Shown: in pieces, positions 19,061 to 28,800 of the stretch
How the letters are laid out: each line of letters opens with the position of its first letter
How positions within the stretch are numbered: position 1 is the first letter of the stretch
Assembly (NCBI GenBank): GCA_025128135.1
Contig: JAHLYW010000041.1
Span: forward strand, 1-64,000
Reading direction: 5' to 3'
Length of the DNA stretch: 64,000 bases
Origin: Synechococcus sp. CS-1325
Lineage (GTDB): Bacteria; Cyanobacteriota; Cyanobacteriia; PCC-6307; Cyanobiaceae
The notes under the pieces: generated by a model
The model's input: the letters and a program-made list of their open reading frames with translations, nothing else
Told to the model about the DNA's origin: nothing
Databases searched by the model: none
Program-made: the position numbers and the translations under genes

Positions 19061-22000
19061 TTACCAGGGCCTGCCGGTAAGCAAGGCACCTGCCCAGTAA
19101 TACGGATGGGTGAGGCCTTGGGAAAATCGCGCCTGATCACTGCGTGAGAGGTCACGGATCAGAACGTGACCGCCAGGCCCGATCAAATCGGATCCGGAGA
19201 CCCTGATGTCCCCTTGCTGAAAGGCCCGGCGCGTGGCTTGCAGGGCCACGTCCTTGGTCATACCTCTTTGCAGGTAGCGGTAGAACTGGACGAAAAAGGC
19301 CGCGTTGCCGACGTCGTCCACCGACCAGAGAGTGCCGAGCCCTGAATGGCCACCGAAGGTCAGGGCCGCTCCAAGCAGGCCAAGCTCACTGCGCTCGTCG
19401 CCCAAGGCTGTTCGGCAGGCGCTGAGGCTGACCAGATCCAGCCGATTCGGTGTACGTTTTCCCCCTTGAAAGCTAGCGAGCTTGAGTGTTCCATTGGTGG
19501 TGTGGAGGATGCCGAGGCCTGCTGGGCCAGAGCTCAGTTCCGCATGGGTGGCGATGTGGATCTGGGAGTAGTTGGTGTTGTTGATCCGGGCACGAAGCTC
19601 GGCCCCATTGAACGCATCATCCAGAAGTAGATCGGAGAGCTCACCGGTCGAGATCTCCCCAAGTTCCTGTTTGACGAGGGGAAGTGGAACCAGGCCCGAA
19701 CGGAAAAAGCTCGCCCCGGCCAGCAGGATGCGCCGGGGAGCATCTCCTGGATCTGGGGATGGCGTACTGAGATCGGTGAGGCCAAGGGAGGGAGTGATGG
19801 TGAGGGCAAAGCGCTGACCGAAAAAGCTGGTTTCCGTGAGGGGAAGGGCGGCAAAGGGGATCGCCTGAAGCTTCCGATCCGCTGAAAGAAGAACCGATGT
19901 AATCCGTTCCTTCTCCAACACGGGGAGAACATCCGCCAGCAGGAGTGAGGCGAGCTGACGGCCATCTGGCGTTTGCCCGGCCTGATCGAGCGATTCCATG
20001 CGGCTGAACTGTCGCTGCACGTTGCCAATCAGTTGATGGAGGGCCTGCTGGTTGACGCGGTGCTGCCAACCCAGCAACGGACCGTGGGGAGGGATCAACA
20101 CCACATCGATCAACACCTCACCCGTCGGCAGGGGCCAGGCGTTGAACCTCAGGATGGCTGGGGAATAGGGCGTTCCGGGGCCACCCTCCATCCCCAAAGG
20201 GGGAAGAGCCTGATGGCGCCGATCGGCCTCACTCGCCCGCAGGTTTTCCTGCAGCCTGGCCACGCTTGGCACCACGGTGTTTTCACCAGCTTCGAGGCCG
20301 AGAGCCTGAATGGTTGTCTTCAGAGCAAGGCTTTCTCCGCGCTCAAAGCTATCCGCCCCTTCGGGAAAACTCAGCAGCCGCACCGTGTTCAACGGTGGGG
20401 GCGAGGGCCCCTGAGACGGGATTGGCATCCTCACTGCAACCAGCTTTGCCCCTTCGCTGAGCGAGCCCCCAGCACCCTCAGGTGTTGGCATGTTCATCGT
20501 GATCGCTCCACCGCCAAGTGGAGGCTGCACAACAGGGGGAACGGCCGTGAAGGGCGCGGGGGGGAACCACCAGTCACGGGGTGGTGGTTCCCATGGGAAG
20601 TCCACCGGATTCAGTGAGGCCGGAGTGTTCGAGGATGCCGACGTGATCGAGGTGGAGGTGCGTTTCTCATCCGGCGTGGTGGTGATCAATGTGATCTTTT
20701 GTTCAGGCCGATCAACAATGATTGGGTTGTTGGTGCCCCCCCCAGGCTCAATAACGATGGTGTACCCATTGACCAGGCCTGTCTCACGGCTCTTGTTCAC
20801 AAGCCCTTCGGTACCGTCCAGAACGGTATCGATCGCCCTACCACCATCGACTTGAATGCCTCCTTGGACTTCCTGAAGAGCGTACCGACGTTCGTCAAAG
20901 CCTGCCTGGATTTCCCCGCCAACCTCTTGAGGGGAGCCGATGCTGATCTGCAGGGATCCTCCAGGAGTTTGCAGGAGGCCAGAGACATCGGACAGGGCCG
21001 CAGCCGATCGCAGCGTGATGGAGCCGGTTGCTGCAGGATCCAGTGCTGATGCCGTGCGTCCAGTCGTGATGGAGCTGTTGATGGTGTTAATCGCACCAAG
21101 GCCTGTGAGAGACACGTGGCCGGCTGGAGCAAGGGTGGCTTGATCACCGCTGATGTTGAACCTGGTGTTGCTGATGGTTTGCGGACCACGGCTGTCGGCC
21201 CGAATCGCCCCTTGGAAGCCGAACGGATCGGGCTGAAACGGGTATCCAAGATCTGGGGTGATTGTATTGCTACTGCTCACATCAAGTGTGGCGTTGGTCA
21301 AAGCGATACTCGAATTGCTGTAAAGGTCGATCCGGCCCCCTCGGCCGAAGAAGAAATCATTTCTCAGATCCTTGGCGGTGTTGAACAGGGTTCCACCGGT
21401 GCGTGCTGTCAGCGTTGATTCCTGGTCGATGGTTACTCCTTTCTGGCTGTCATTCGAGAGAGTGAGGATCTGGATACTGCCGCCGAAGCTTTCAAGCTGA
21501 CCACCGAGGCTTGGTGAGCTGTCAACATACAGAGTGGAGCGGTCTGTGACATGAATACCTGCTTGTGAAATCAAGCGAATCTTTCCCCCCAAAACAGTAA
21601 ATCCGGTGTCTCCATCAACGGCATTGTCTGTGCCGTCGGTTCGGTCAGTGAAACGCACTATGGGACCATTTTCCTGGGAATTCACGAATGTGCGGTTCTC
21701 CAGTGGTCCGGCGGACGTGTGATACGGGGCATTCAACGTGGAGCCTCGAATGGCGATTCCTCGATCCGTCGAGCTATTGAGGAGGGTGATTTCCCCTCCT
21801 GCAAAGTTACTGATTGTCTCCCAGCCGTTTCTCCCTTCGGAGCCTGCTGGGAAATGGTTGCTTTCGGCAATCAGTTGGCTGTTGATCAGATCAATGCCTG
21901 CAGTGCTGCTCAACCGCAGATCTCCTGATCCCGCCCCTCCACTGGCGCTCAACAGGGAGTTGGACACGTTGAGGCCTCCGAGGCCTTTGGACTGGAAGGC

Positions 22001-23311
22001 AACGTTTCCCGCCAGATTGTGCGAGGCGTCGGCACGGGCCACACTGCTGCCGAACTCAATGCCACCATCAGCAGCCAGCACTACAGTGCCGCTGGTGTCT
22101 GTGAGTTGAATCGCGCTGCGCGGCAGAGCTGGATTCTGCTCCATGAGCGGTGTCAGAATTTGGGAAGCGTTTAGAGACGATCCATCAACAAGGATGTCGC
22201 CCTTGGAGAACAGGCCGATCAGCGGGTCAGGGTCAGGTTTGATAAGCGTCGCCCCGCTATCGAATACGACGGAGGTGATGGGAGAGACTAGGTCTTCGAG
22301 TGTGTAAACACCCACATCCAAGCTGCTGTTTACCACGGATAACGGTTGGGCTGGGTCGAGGCTTTCCAGGCGGATCAATCCCTTCGGCGCCAGCAGCCTG
22401 CTGTTTTCAGTCACCGAAACCGTGCCGGCCCGCAGGAACAATTGCTTGCCCTCCAGGATTGAACGCTGCAACTGAAGGGCATCGATCGCCTGGAGGTCGA
22501 TGGCCCCTCGTTGGCCGGGCTGGCCGGACGTCAACTGGATGTCGTTCAGCTCGATCTGCTGGGCGCCGAGCTGCAATCGATCGAGACCGGCATCGGTGCG
22601 AGGCAGGGAACCCGCCGCGAGCAGGCTGTTGCCGCCGGCCTCGCTGCGAATGGCACCGTTGCCGGCCTCCAGAATCAGGGACCGGTCCACCGTCAACCGA
22701 CCACCGGCCAACACGATCGACCCATTGGTTGTCCCCAACCCAAGGCTGTCCAGGGTTCCCAAACTCGTTTTGAGCGCCTGCCAGCTCAGCTCCGGCGGTG
22801 CGCTCAGGGCACCAGCCGCGGTGGCATCGGTACCAACGGCATCGAAAAAGCCACTGGCACCTAGCTTCAGTCCTGTGGAGGTGGAGAGCAGCAGATTCGT
22901 GGTGTTCTGCACCTTGGCCCCAGGCCCCAGCCAGATGCCGCCGGGTGAGAGCCAGAACAGATTGGCCGGGGCCGAGAGACTCAGCGTCTTGTCGAGAAAG
23001 GTGCCGAGCCGGTCGCTGACCCCCACGATTACATTGGCGCGTCCCTGGGTATCGATCCCCACCCCGTTGATCCCGCCGCGGGTGTCGAACTGGCGGAAGC
23101 GATGAAACAGATTGGGGCCTGCCGCCGTGCCGCCGCCAACGCTGCAGAAACCGCTGCTGCAACGGCCTTCAGTGGCACCGTTCACCCGGGTGCCCAGCCC
23201 CCCCCCGACCACGTCGGCGATGGCTGCATGGGGGAAGAGCAAAAGGGTGACCACCCCGATCTGGAATCGTCCGACTCCCCGGATGCCCTTAGCAGTCTGC
23301 TTCAGACGCAT
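19061..23311 (-). CDS. TPS exoprotein fused to a CHAT-type caspase-like protease
   Basis: This 1416-aa protein has a signal peptide (cleavage near AIA-DV) and an N-terminal TPS/haemagglutination-activity domain (VGGGTAAGPNLFHRFRQFDT, LFWLSPGGIWLGPGA) recognised by TpsB. A long beta-helix-type repeat region follows, then a Pro-rich linker near residue 950, and from about residue 1050 a CHAT domain. Its catalytic dyad is visible as H1256 in IATHAE and C1299 in SLSACRTALG. CHAT proteases are relatives of caspases and separase. The C-terminal region is homologous to the stand-alone CHAT gene at 54057. It heads the operon, and a perfect CRP box lies 57 bp upstream of the ATG at 23311 (a GTG precedes it in frame). 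Confidence 0.9.
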   Translation of the reverse strand: MRLKQTAKGIRGVGRFQIGVVTLLLFPHAAIADVVGGGLGTRVNGATEGRCSSGFCSVGGGTAAGPNLFHRFRQFDTRGGINGVGIDTQGRANVIVGVSDRLGTFLDKTLSLSAPANLFWLSPGGIWLGPGAKVQNTTNLLLSTSTGLKLGASGFFDAVGTDATAAGALSAPPELSWQALKTSLGTLDSLGLGTTNGSIVLAGGRLTVDRSLILEAGNGAIRSEAGGNSLLAAGSLPRTDAGLDRLQLGAQQIELNDIQLTSGQPGQRGAIDLQAIDALQLQRSILEGKQLFLRAGTVSVTENSRLLAPKGLIRLESLDPAQPLSVVNSSLDVGVYTLEDLVSPITSVVFDSGATLIKPDPDPLIGLFSKGDILVDGSSLNASQILTPLMEQNPALPRSAIQLTDTSGTVVLAADGGIEFGSSVARADASHNLAGNVAFQSKGLGGLNVSNSLLSASGGAGSGDLRLSSTAGIDLINSQLIAESNHFPAGSEGRNGWETISNFAGGEITLLNSSTDRGIAIRGSTLNAPYHTSAGPLENRTFVNSQENGPIVRFTDRTDGTDNAVDGDTGFTVLGGKIRLISQAGIHVTDRSTLYVDSSPSLGGQLESFGGSIQILTLSNDSQKGVTIDQESTLTARTGGTLFNTAKDLRNDFFFGRGGRIDLYSNSSIALTNATLDVSSSNTITPDLGYPFQPDPFGFQGAIRADSRGPQTISNTRFNISGDQATLAPAGHVSLTGLGAINTINSSITTGRTASALDPAATGSITLRSAAALSDVSGLLQTPGGSLQISIGSPQEVGGEIQAGFDERRYALQEVQGGIQVDGGRAIDTVLDGTEGLVNKSRETGLVNGYTIVIEPGGGTNNPIIVDRPEQKITLITTTPDEKRTSTSITSASSNTPASLNPVDFPWEPPPRDWWFPPAPFTAVPPVVQPPLGGGAITMNMPTPEGAGGSLSEGAKLVAVRMPIPSQGPSPPPLNTVRLLSFPEGADSFERGESLALKTTIQALGLEAGENTVVPSVARLQENLRASEADRRHQALPPLGMEGGPGTPYSPAILRFNAWPLPTGEVLIDVVLIPPHGPLLGWQHRVNQQALHQLIGNVQRQFSRMESLDQAGQTPDGRQLASLLLADVLPVLEKERITSVLLSADRKLQAIPFAALPLTETSFFGQRFALTITPSLGLTDLSTPSPDPGDAPRRILLAGASFFRSGLVPLPLVKQELGEISTGELSDLLLDDAFNGAELRARINNTNYSQIHIATHAELSSGPAGLGILHTTNGTLKLASFQGGKRTPNRLDLVSLSACRTALGDERSELGLLGAALTFGGHSGLGTLWSVDDVGNAAFFVQFYRYLQRGMTKDVALQATRRAFQQGDIRVSGSDLIGPGGHVLIRDLSRSDQARFSQGLTHPYYWAGALLTGRPW

Positions 23312-23367
23312 CACTGGACCAAGAAACGATGTCCTGGGTCATTGGAGCAACTCCCGGTCGGGGTCGT

Positions 23368-23383
23368 TGTGATCCAGATCACA
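23368..23383. promoter_or_regulatory. Perfect CRP-type box between the TPS operon and the CRP-like regulator gene
   Basis: TGTGATCCAGATCACA matches TGTGA-N6-TCACA in every defined position and is itself almost a perfect palindrome. Its centre is about 64 bp upstream of the FHA-CHAT start and 143 bp upstream of the divergent regulator start. This suits control of the TPS operon and possible autoregulation of the regulator. Confidence 0.75.
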
Positions 23384-23518
23384 GATCGAGCGGACATGCC
23401 ATCTTAGGGTCCAATCCTGAACTTCCATCCCGCATCTGGCGATGTCACCGAAGGAATTGATCAACCCGCTTTGATGTCTGGACAGTGATTGGTTCCTGAA
23501 TCACCAGGCGAGGGCCGG

Positions 23519-24214
23519 ATGGTTACGCAAAGCCCCACCAAAGCTTCTGATCTTGCCGAAATCCCCCTGTTCGCCTTGCTCAGCGAACAGCAACGGCAAA
23601 GGCTGTTGGAGCAACACCGGGGGGTCACCTTTGCCGCTGACCAGATGCTGATGCTGGATCAGGATGAATCCCAGGGCCTGATCCTTCTGCGCAATGGCAT
23701 CGCCAAGGTCCGCCGTCTCAACAACGATGGCGAGGAGGCCGTGCTCTCCCTCCTCGGCCCGGGTGATGTGTGTGGGGAAATGGCTGTTCTCAACAACGGC
23801 CGCCGCTCAGCCGATGTCGTCAGCCTCACGCAATGTGAAGCCGTTTTCCTGCGGGTCAGTCCCTTTCGCGAACTCCTGAACAGTGAACCCAGGCTTTCCC
23901 TCGCCTTGGCCAGGCTTGAAGCCAGGCGGTTGCAGGATCTCAACCGTCGTTTCACCTTGCGCGGAGCTGATGCCACGACCCGCCTGCTTGCCACGCTCTG
24001 CGACATCGCAGTGCGGACACACCAGGGCGCCGACCCCACAGCGGTCATTCCTCCCCTTCCGCATCGTGAGCTAGCGTCCCTATCCGGTTTGGCCCGAGAG
24101 ACCACATCACGCATCCTTAGCAAGTTGCGTCAACGCGGCATCATTGAGGAAGTGCATGGTGGCGGCCTCAAGATCATCAACAGTGAGACCCTGCATAAGC
24201 GGAACTTGCTCTAG
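23519..24214 (+). CDS. CRP/FNR-family transcriptional regulator
   Basis: The 231-aa protein has a cNMP-binding domain with the phosphate-binding cassette GEMAVLNNGRRSADV (the G-E and R-S residues that hold cAMP in CRP are present). It also has a C-terminal winged helix (PHRELASLSGLARETTSRIL). The recognition helix R-E-x-x-x-R matches that of E. coli CRP, which reads TGTGA, and perfect TGTGA-N6-TCACA boxes occur nearby. The CRP residues T127/S128 are not obviously kept, so ligand identity is inferred. I used the ATG at 23519, preceded by GAGGGC. It is divergent from the TPS operon, whose last gene is a cyclase. Confidence 0.9.
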   Translation: MVTQSPTKASDLAEIPLFALLSEQQRQRLLEQHRGVTFAADQMLMLDQDESQGLILLRNGIAKVRRLNNDGEEAVLSLLGPGDVCGEMAVLNNGRRSADVVSLTQCEAVFLRVSPFRELLNSEPRLSLALARLEARRLQDLNRRFTLRGADATTRLLATLCDIAVRTHQGADPTAVIPPLPHRELASLSGLARETTSRILSKLRQRGIIEEVHGGGLKIINSETLHKRNLL

Positions 24215-24258
24215 CACGGGTACCATTTAATCCCATAACTTTCGTTCGCCTCATCACG

Positions 24259-25248
24259 ATGAGAAGGCCTTCCGCCAGGTTGTTAGGCGCTGTCCTTGGA
24301 GGAGGGGCATTGATGCTGACAATGGGCTTGGCCGTCTGCCCAGCGCCGTTCATCCCCAAGACCGCTGTGGTTAAAGATGCCACCGCATTTTTGCTGCCCG
24401 CTGATCCGGCCCGGCCCAGGGATGCCAGCGGCCGCCAGTACCCCCTTGTTCCCACCGATCCGGCCGAGCTGGCGACCCTGCTGGCTGGCGTGGAGGAGGC
24501 CCTGCGCTCGCCGCAGACCCCCGCCGCCGAGCTGCCGGGCCTCGGCCATCAGCAGCAGGTGATCTATCGGGTTCTCTCACACCAGGAAACCCGCTCGCAA
24601 CAGGTGCGCCGCTTCCTTCCCGCCGCCTGGCTGAGCACCTACGACCGGCATCTGGTGGCGCGGCGGGCCTTTCTGGCCATGCATCGCCGGGGCCGCAAGC
24701 CCACGACCCTGCCGGCCTGGCGGATCATCCAACCAGAGCCAGCCGAAGCCCTGATCGGCTACTACAAGAAAGCCGAGACGGCCACCGGCATCGCCTGGGA
24801 GGTGCTGGCGGCGGTGAACCTGGTGGAATCGGGGATGGGCCGCATCGATGGGGTGTCGGTGGCCAACGCCCAGGGGCCGATGCAGTTTCTGCCCACCACC
24901 TGGAGCCAGGCGGGCATCGGCAAGGGGAGCATCCGCGATCCCCACGACGCCATCCAGGCCGCGGCGCGCTACCTCGTTCGCCGGGGAGGCCTCAAGGACA
25001 TCCGCAAGGGACTCTGGGGCTACAACAACAGCGACAACTACGGCATCGCCGTGCTCACCTACGCCTCCCTGATCCAGGAGGACCCCAGGGCCTATGTGGG
25101 GCTCTACAACTGGGACATCCACTTCGGCTCCGCTGCCGGCGACATCTGGTTGCCGGTTGGCTACGACCAGCCCCGCCCGATCGAGGTGGCCACTTTCCTG
25201 AAGCGGTTTCCGGCCAGTGCTCCGCCACCCGGCTCCTCGGGCTACTGA
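24259..25248 (+). CDS. Exported lytic transglycosylase (SLT domain)
   Basis: The 329-aa protein has an N-terminal signal or anchor (LLGAVLGGGALMLTMGLAV) and a Slt-type peptidoglycan transglycosylase domain from about residue 165. The likely catalytic glutamate is in LAAVNLVESGMG, followed by the family pattern ANAQGPMQFLPTTW and GLWGYNNSDNYGIAVLTYASLI. It cleaves the MurNAc-GlcNAc bond to form 1,6-anhydro ends in the periplasm. It begins 44 bp after the regulator gene on the same strand, and cotranscription is possible. Confidence 0.88.
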   Translation: MRRPSARLLGAVLGGGALMLTMGLAVCPAPFIPKTAVVKDATAFLLPADPARPRDASGRQYPLVPTDPAELATLLAGVEEALRSPQTPAAELPGLGHQQQVIYRVLSHQETRSQQVRRFLPAAWLSTYDRHLVARRAFLAMHRRGRKPTTLPAWRIIQPEPAEALIGYYKKAETATGIAWEVLAAVNLVESGMGRIDGVSVANAQGPMQFLPTTWSQAGIGKGSIRDPHDAIQAAARYLVRRGGLKDIRKGLWGYNNSDNYGIAVLTYASLIQEDPRAYVGLYNWDIHFGSAAGDIWLPVGYDQPRPIEVATFLKRFPASAPPPGSSGY

Positions 25249-25892
25249 CCCTGCCGGCTCCCGACTCTTTACCGGTCGGCCGCAGCCGAAAAGTGGTGGT
25301 TCTGCCGGCAGATTCAACCGAGACAACTCGCTGACAGCCAATCGCATCTCAGCTGGGTAATGGTTCAAAAAGGCAATGCGTACCAAGCCCCGCACAGGCA
25401 ATCATCTTCTCCCTGAAGACTGATCAGCAGATGGGGTTCAAGCTCAGCACAACCGGCCCGCTGGCATGGGTCAGTCGGGGCGCCACCAATGGATGGCTCC
25501 ACCGAGTGGCAATGATCAATGTTACCAATCCAGGCAGCAACAGAAGAGAGCAATGGCCCGGCATTGATATCAGATGCAGCGACTAATATTTCAGTCCAGG
25601 GAAAGACCATTGACTCGCTGAAAGAAGTGTTGATCATCGCTCAAAAAGTAACAGCCAGGTCGACAGCAAACCCAACTGGCGAAAACCCACTTGATCTTGA
25701 TGGCCAAGAATCCTCTTCATGATTGCGCCCGACACCGGGGCCTCTGATAAGCCACGAGTTCGTCATGGACCTCAGAAAACGAACAGGCAAGCCGAGGCAC
25801 AGATCCTTCGATCAACAGCATAGATAGATAGGCAGGATTGACAAGAACTTAATGCCCACTTAACGGGTTCTTGTTCTCTATGGCTGAAAGGC
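25249..25892. other. Intergenic region, lower GC than flanks
   Basis: I see no convincing gene in this 644-bp stretch. A 67-codon open frame at 25519 has no recognisable features and probably is not coding. The right end holds a promoter region with a Pho-box-like repeat at 25848-25866 and an 8-bp inverted repeat (ACAAGAAC at 25841, GTTCTTGT at 25867) that flanks it. Confidence 0.6.
25848..25866 (+). promoter_or_regulatory. Pho-box-like direct repeat (CTTAA-type) upstream of the 5'-nucleotidase gene
   Basis: Two copies of CTTAA lie exactly 11 bp apart (CTTAATGC, CCA, CTTAACGG). This is the 8-3-8 spacing of cyanobacterial PhoB boxes (CTTAACCT repeats). It ends 26 bp before the start of a secreted phosphatase-type enzyme, a usual target of phosphate starvation control. 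Confidence 0.5.
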
Positions 25893-28800
25893 ATGTCATG
25901 GTCCAACCAGCTTGTAACGACTCTGACCATGCCAACTGCCGCCATCCCAGTTGTGCTCCCTACGAATGCGTTGCGCATACTTCCGATTGGCACGACAGCC
26001 TTGGCAGGCGCCGAGATCTCTGCCTTCGACCCTGGCAGCGATCGCCTCTTCGTCACCTCGAGCAGCGGTCTTCAGGTCGTCGACTTGAGCGATCCAACCG
26101 CACCCAACTTGATTGCCCTGATCAACTTCACGACACTCGGCTTCGCCAGTACAGATATCACTTCCGTTGCAGTGAAGGAGGGAATCGTAGCCGTGGCTCT
26201 GCCTGCGTTGGACAAGGGCGAAAACGGTCAGGTCGTGCTGCTGAATGCCACAGATGGCAGCCTGATCACCAGCGTAGATGTCGGCCCGTTGCCAGACATG
26301 CTGACTTTCACACCGGATGGCACCAAGCTGCTGGTCGCCAATGAGGGTGAATTCCTCAGCAACGGTACGGCCGGCGGTGCGGGCTCAGTCTCGATCATCA
26401 CGCTGAACGGCACCAACTCCACTGAGGTGACCGTCGACTTCACCGCCTTCAACGGTCAGGAAACAGCTCTGCGAGCGGCGGGCGTGCGCATCTTTGCCGG
26501 GCAATCAGTTTCACTCGACGTGGAGCCCGAGTACATCGCCATTTCGGCCGATGGAAGCACGGCCATGGTGACCCTGCAGGAAGCTAATGCAGTGGCGATC
26601 CTCGATATTACGACGGCCACTTTCACCGAAATCGTGCCACTGGGAAGCAAGAGTTACGCAGGTCTCTTTACTGATTTCTCCGATCGTGACGGGCCTGAAA
26701 ATAGCAATCTGATCAATCTGACATCCAGCAATCCAGTCTCTGGCCTTTACATGCCCGATGCAATCGATAGTTACCAGGTTGGGAGTTTAAGCTATTTCGT
26801 GATCGCGAACGAGGGCGATGACCGTGACGACTTTCTGAATCCGGACGAAACCATTCGCCTGGGCAACTCCAGCTACGATCTCGATGACACTATCTTTCCA
26901 GATGAGGCCTTACTGAAAGCCAACACTGATCTGGGCCGCCTTACAGTGTCGAATGCGCCTGGGCTTCGCGGCGATCTTGACAACGACGGCGACATCGATC
27001 AGATCCTTACCTATGGCGCACGATCCTTTTCGATCCTTGATGAAAATGGGGCAATAGTATTCGATAGCGGTGACATGATTGAGCGAATCATCGCTACCGA
27101 ATTTCCCGGCAGCTTCGACGACGCTCGGAGCGATAACAAGGGACCCGAGCCAGAGGGCATCGAAATTGCAACCATTGCCGACAGAACTTACGCCTTCGTC
27201 GGGCTCGAACGCTCCAACATCACACTTGCCTTTGATATAACAAATCCCAATGAAGTGAGCTATACCGCCTCAGCATTGAGGCCCGGTGATGTCAGCCCAG
27301 AGGGTCTGCTGGTCATCGCCGCCGAGGACAGCCCAACCGGCTCTGCCTTGCTGGTTACCAGCAACGAGGTCAGCAACACACTCTCCATCTTCAGCGTGGC
27401 GCCAAACTTCCGCCTGCAACTCCTGCACTTTGCCGATGGGGAGGCGGGGCTGTTGGCTGCCGAGACGGCACCAAATCTGGCTGCACTGGTCGATGCATTC
27501 GACGACGATTACGTCAATACGCTGATACTGGCAGGCGGCGACAACTACATTCCAGGCCCATTCTTCGCCGCCGGTACCGATCCGACCGTCTCAGCTACAC
27601 ACAACAGGGGCGACAACCCCGGCGCCGCCGACATCGAAATCCACAATCGCATCGGTGTGCAGGCCTCGACCATCGGCAACCACGAGTTTGATTTCGGCAC
27701 GCGCGTCTTCAGCGATATCGTCGCTGACGCTGCCTTCCCCTATCTCTCCTCCAACCTCGACTTCACGGGTGACAGAGACATCGTGGCCCGCTTCCAGGAG
27801 ACGGTAGCCGTGGGTGGACTCGAGGAAGCCGCAAGCCTCGCGAGCAAGATTGTGCCCTCAACTGTGGTGACGTCCGGCGGCGAGCAGATCGGCCTGGTCG
27901 GTGCCACGACACAGATCATCGAGACCATCTCCTCCACAGGCAATGTCGAGGTGAAGGGCTTCGCGGAAGGAACCGAGGCCAACAACATGGTGTTGCTCGC
28001 GGCGCAACTTCAGCCTGTGATCGACGATCTGATCGCACAGGGTGTCAACAAGATCATCGTGATGGCGCATCTCCAGCAGATCGCCCTCGAACAGGAGTTG
28101 GCCACCCTTCTGCGCGGCGTGGACATCATCCTGGCAGCCGGCTCCAACACCCGGCTTGGTGACGAAACTGATCAAGCCGTGCTCTTCCCAGGCCATGCTG
28201 CGGATTTTGCGAACACCTATCCCATTGTCGCCACGGGCGCAGATGGAGGTACGACGTTGATCGTCAACACGGACAACGAATACACCTATCTCGGCCGCCT
28301 CGTCGTGGACTTCGACGAGGCGGGCAAGATCATCGTTGAAAGCCTCGACAAGGACATCAACGGCGCCTATGCCTCGACCACTGAAAACGTGGCAGCGGCC
28401 TGGGGCGTCGATGCCGCCGATCTCGCCACGACAGCCTTTGCCGAAGGAACCAAAGGTGAGCAGGTGGCTGAAATCACCGAGGCCGTGCATGCAGTGATTG
28501 AAGCGAAGGACGGCAACCTCTTCGGCTTCACTGACGTCTATCTCGAAGGTGAGCGCAACCTCGTGCGCAACCAGGAGACCAACCTCGGCAACCTCAGCGC
28601 CGACGCCAACAAAGCGGCAGCAGAAGCGGCCCTCGTCGGGGGCACGATCGTGGCCTCGCTGAAGAACGGTGGCGGCATCCGAACCGCAATCGGCTCTGTG
28701 GAAGTCGGTTCGGGCGACAAGAACCCGCCTCTGGCGAACCCCGGTGCAGGCAAGACGGAGGGCGGCATCTCGCAGCTTGACATCGAGAACTCGCTCCGAT

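Noticed and set aside
25519..25722. 67-codon open frame in the 25.3-25.9 kb gap
   Set aside because: It has no ribosome site or recognisable motif, and its composition is like that of non-coding flanks.
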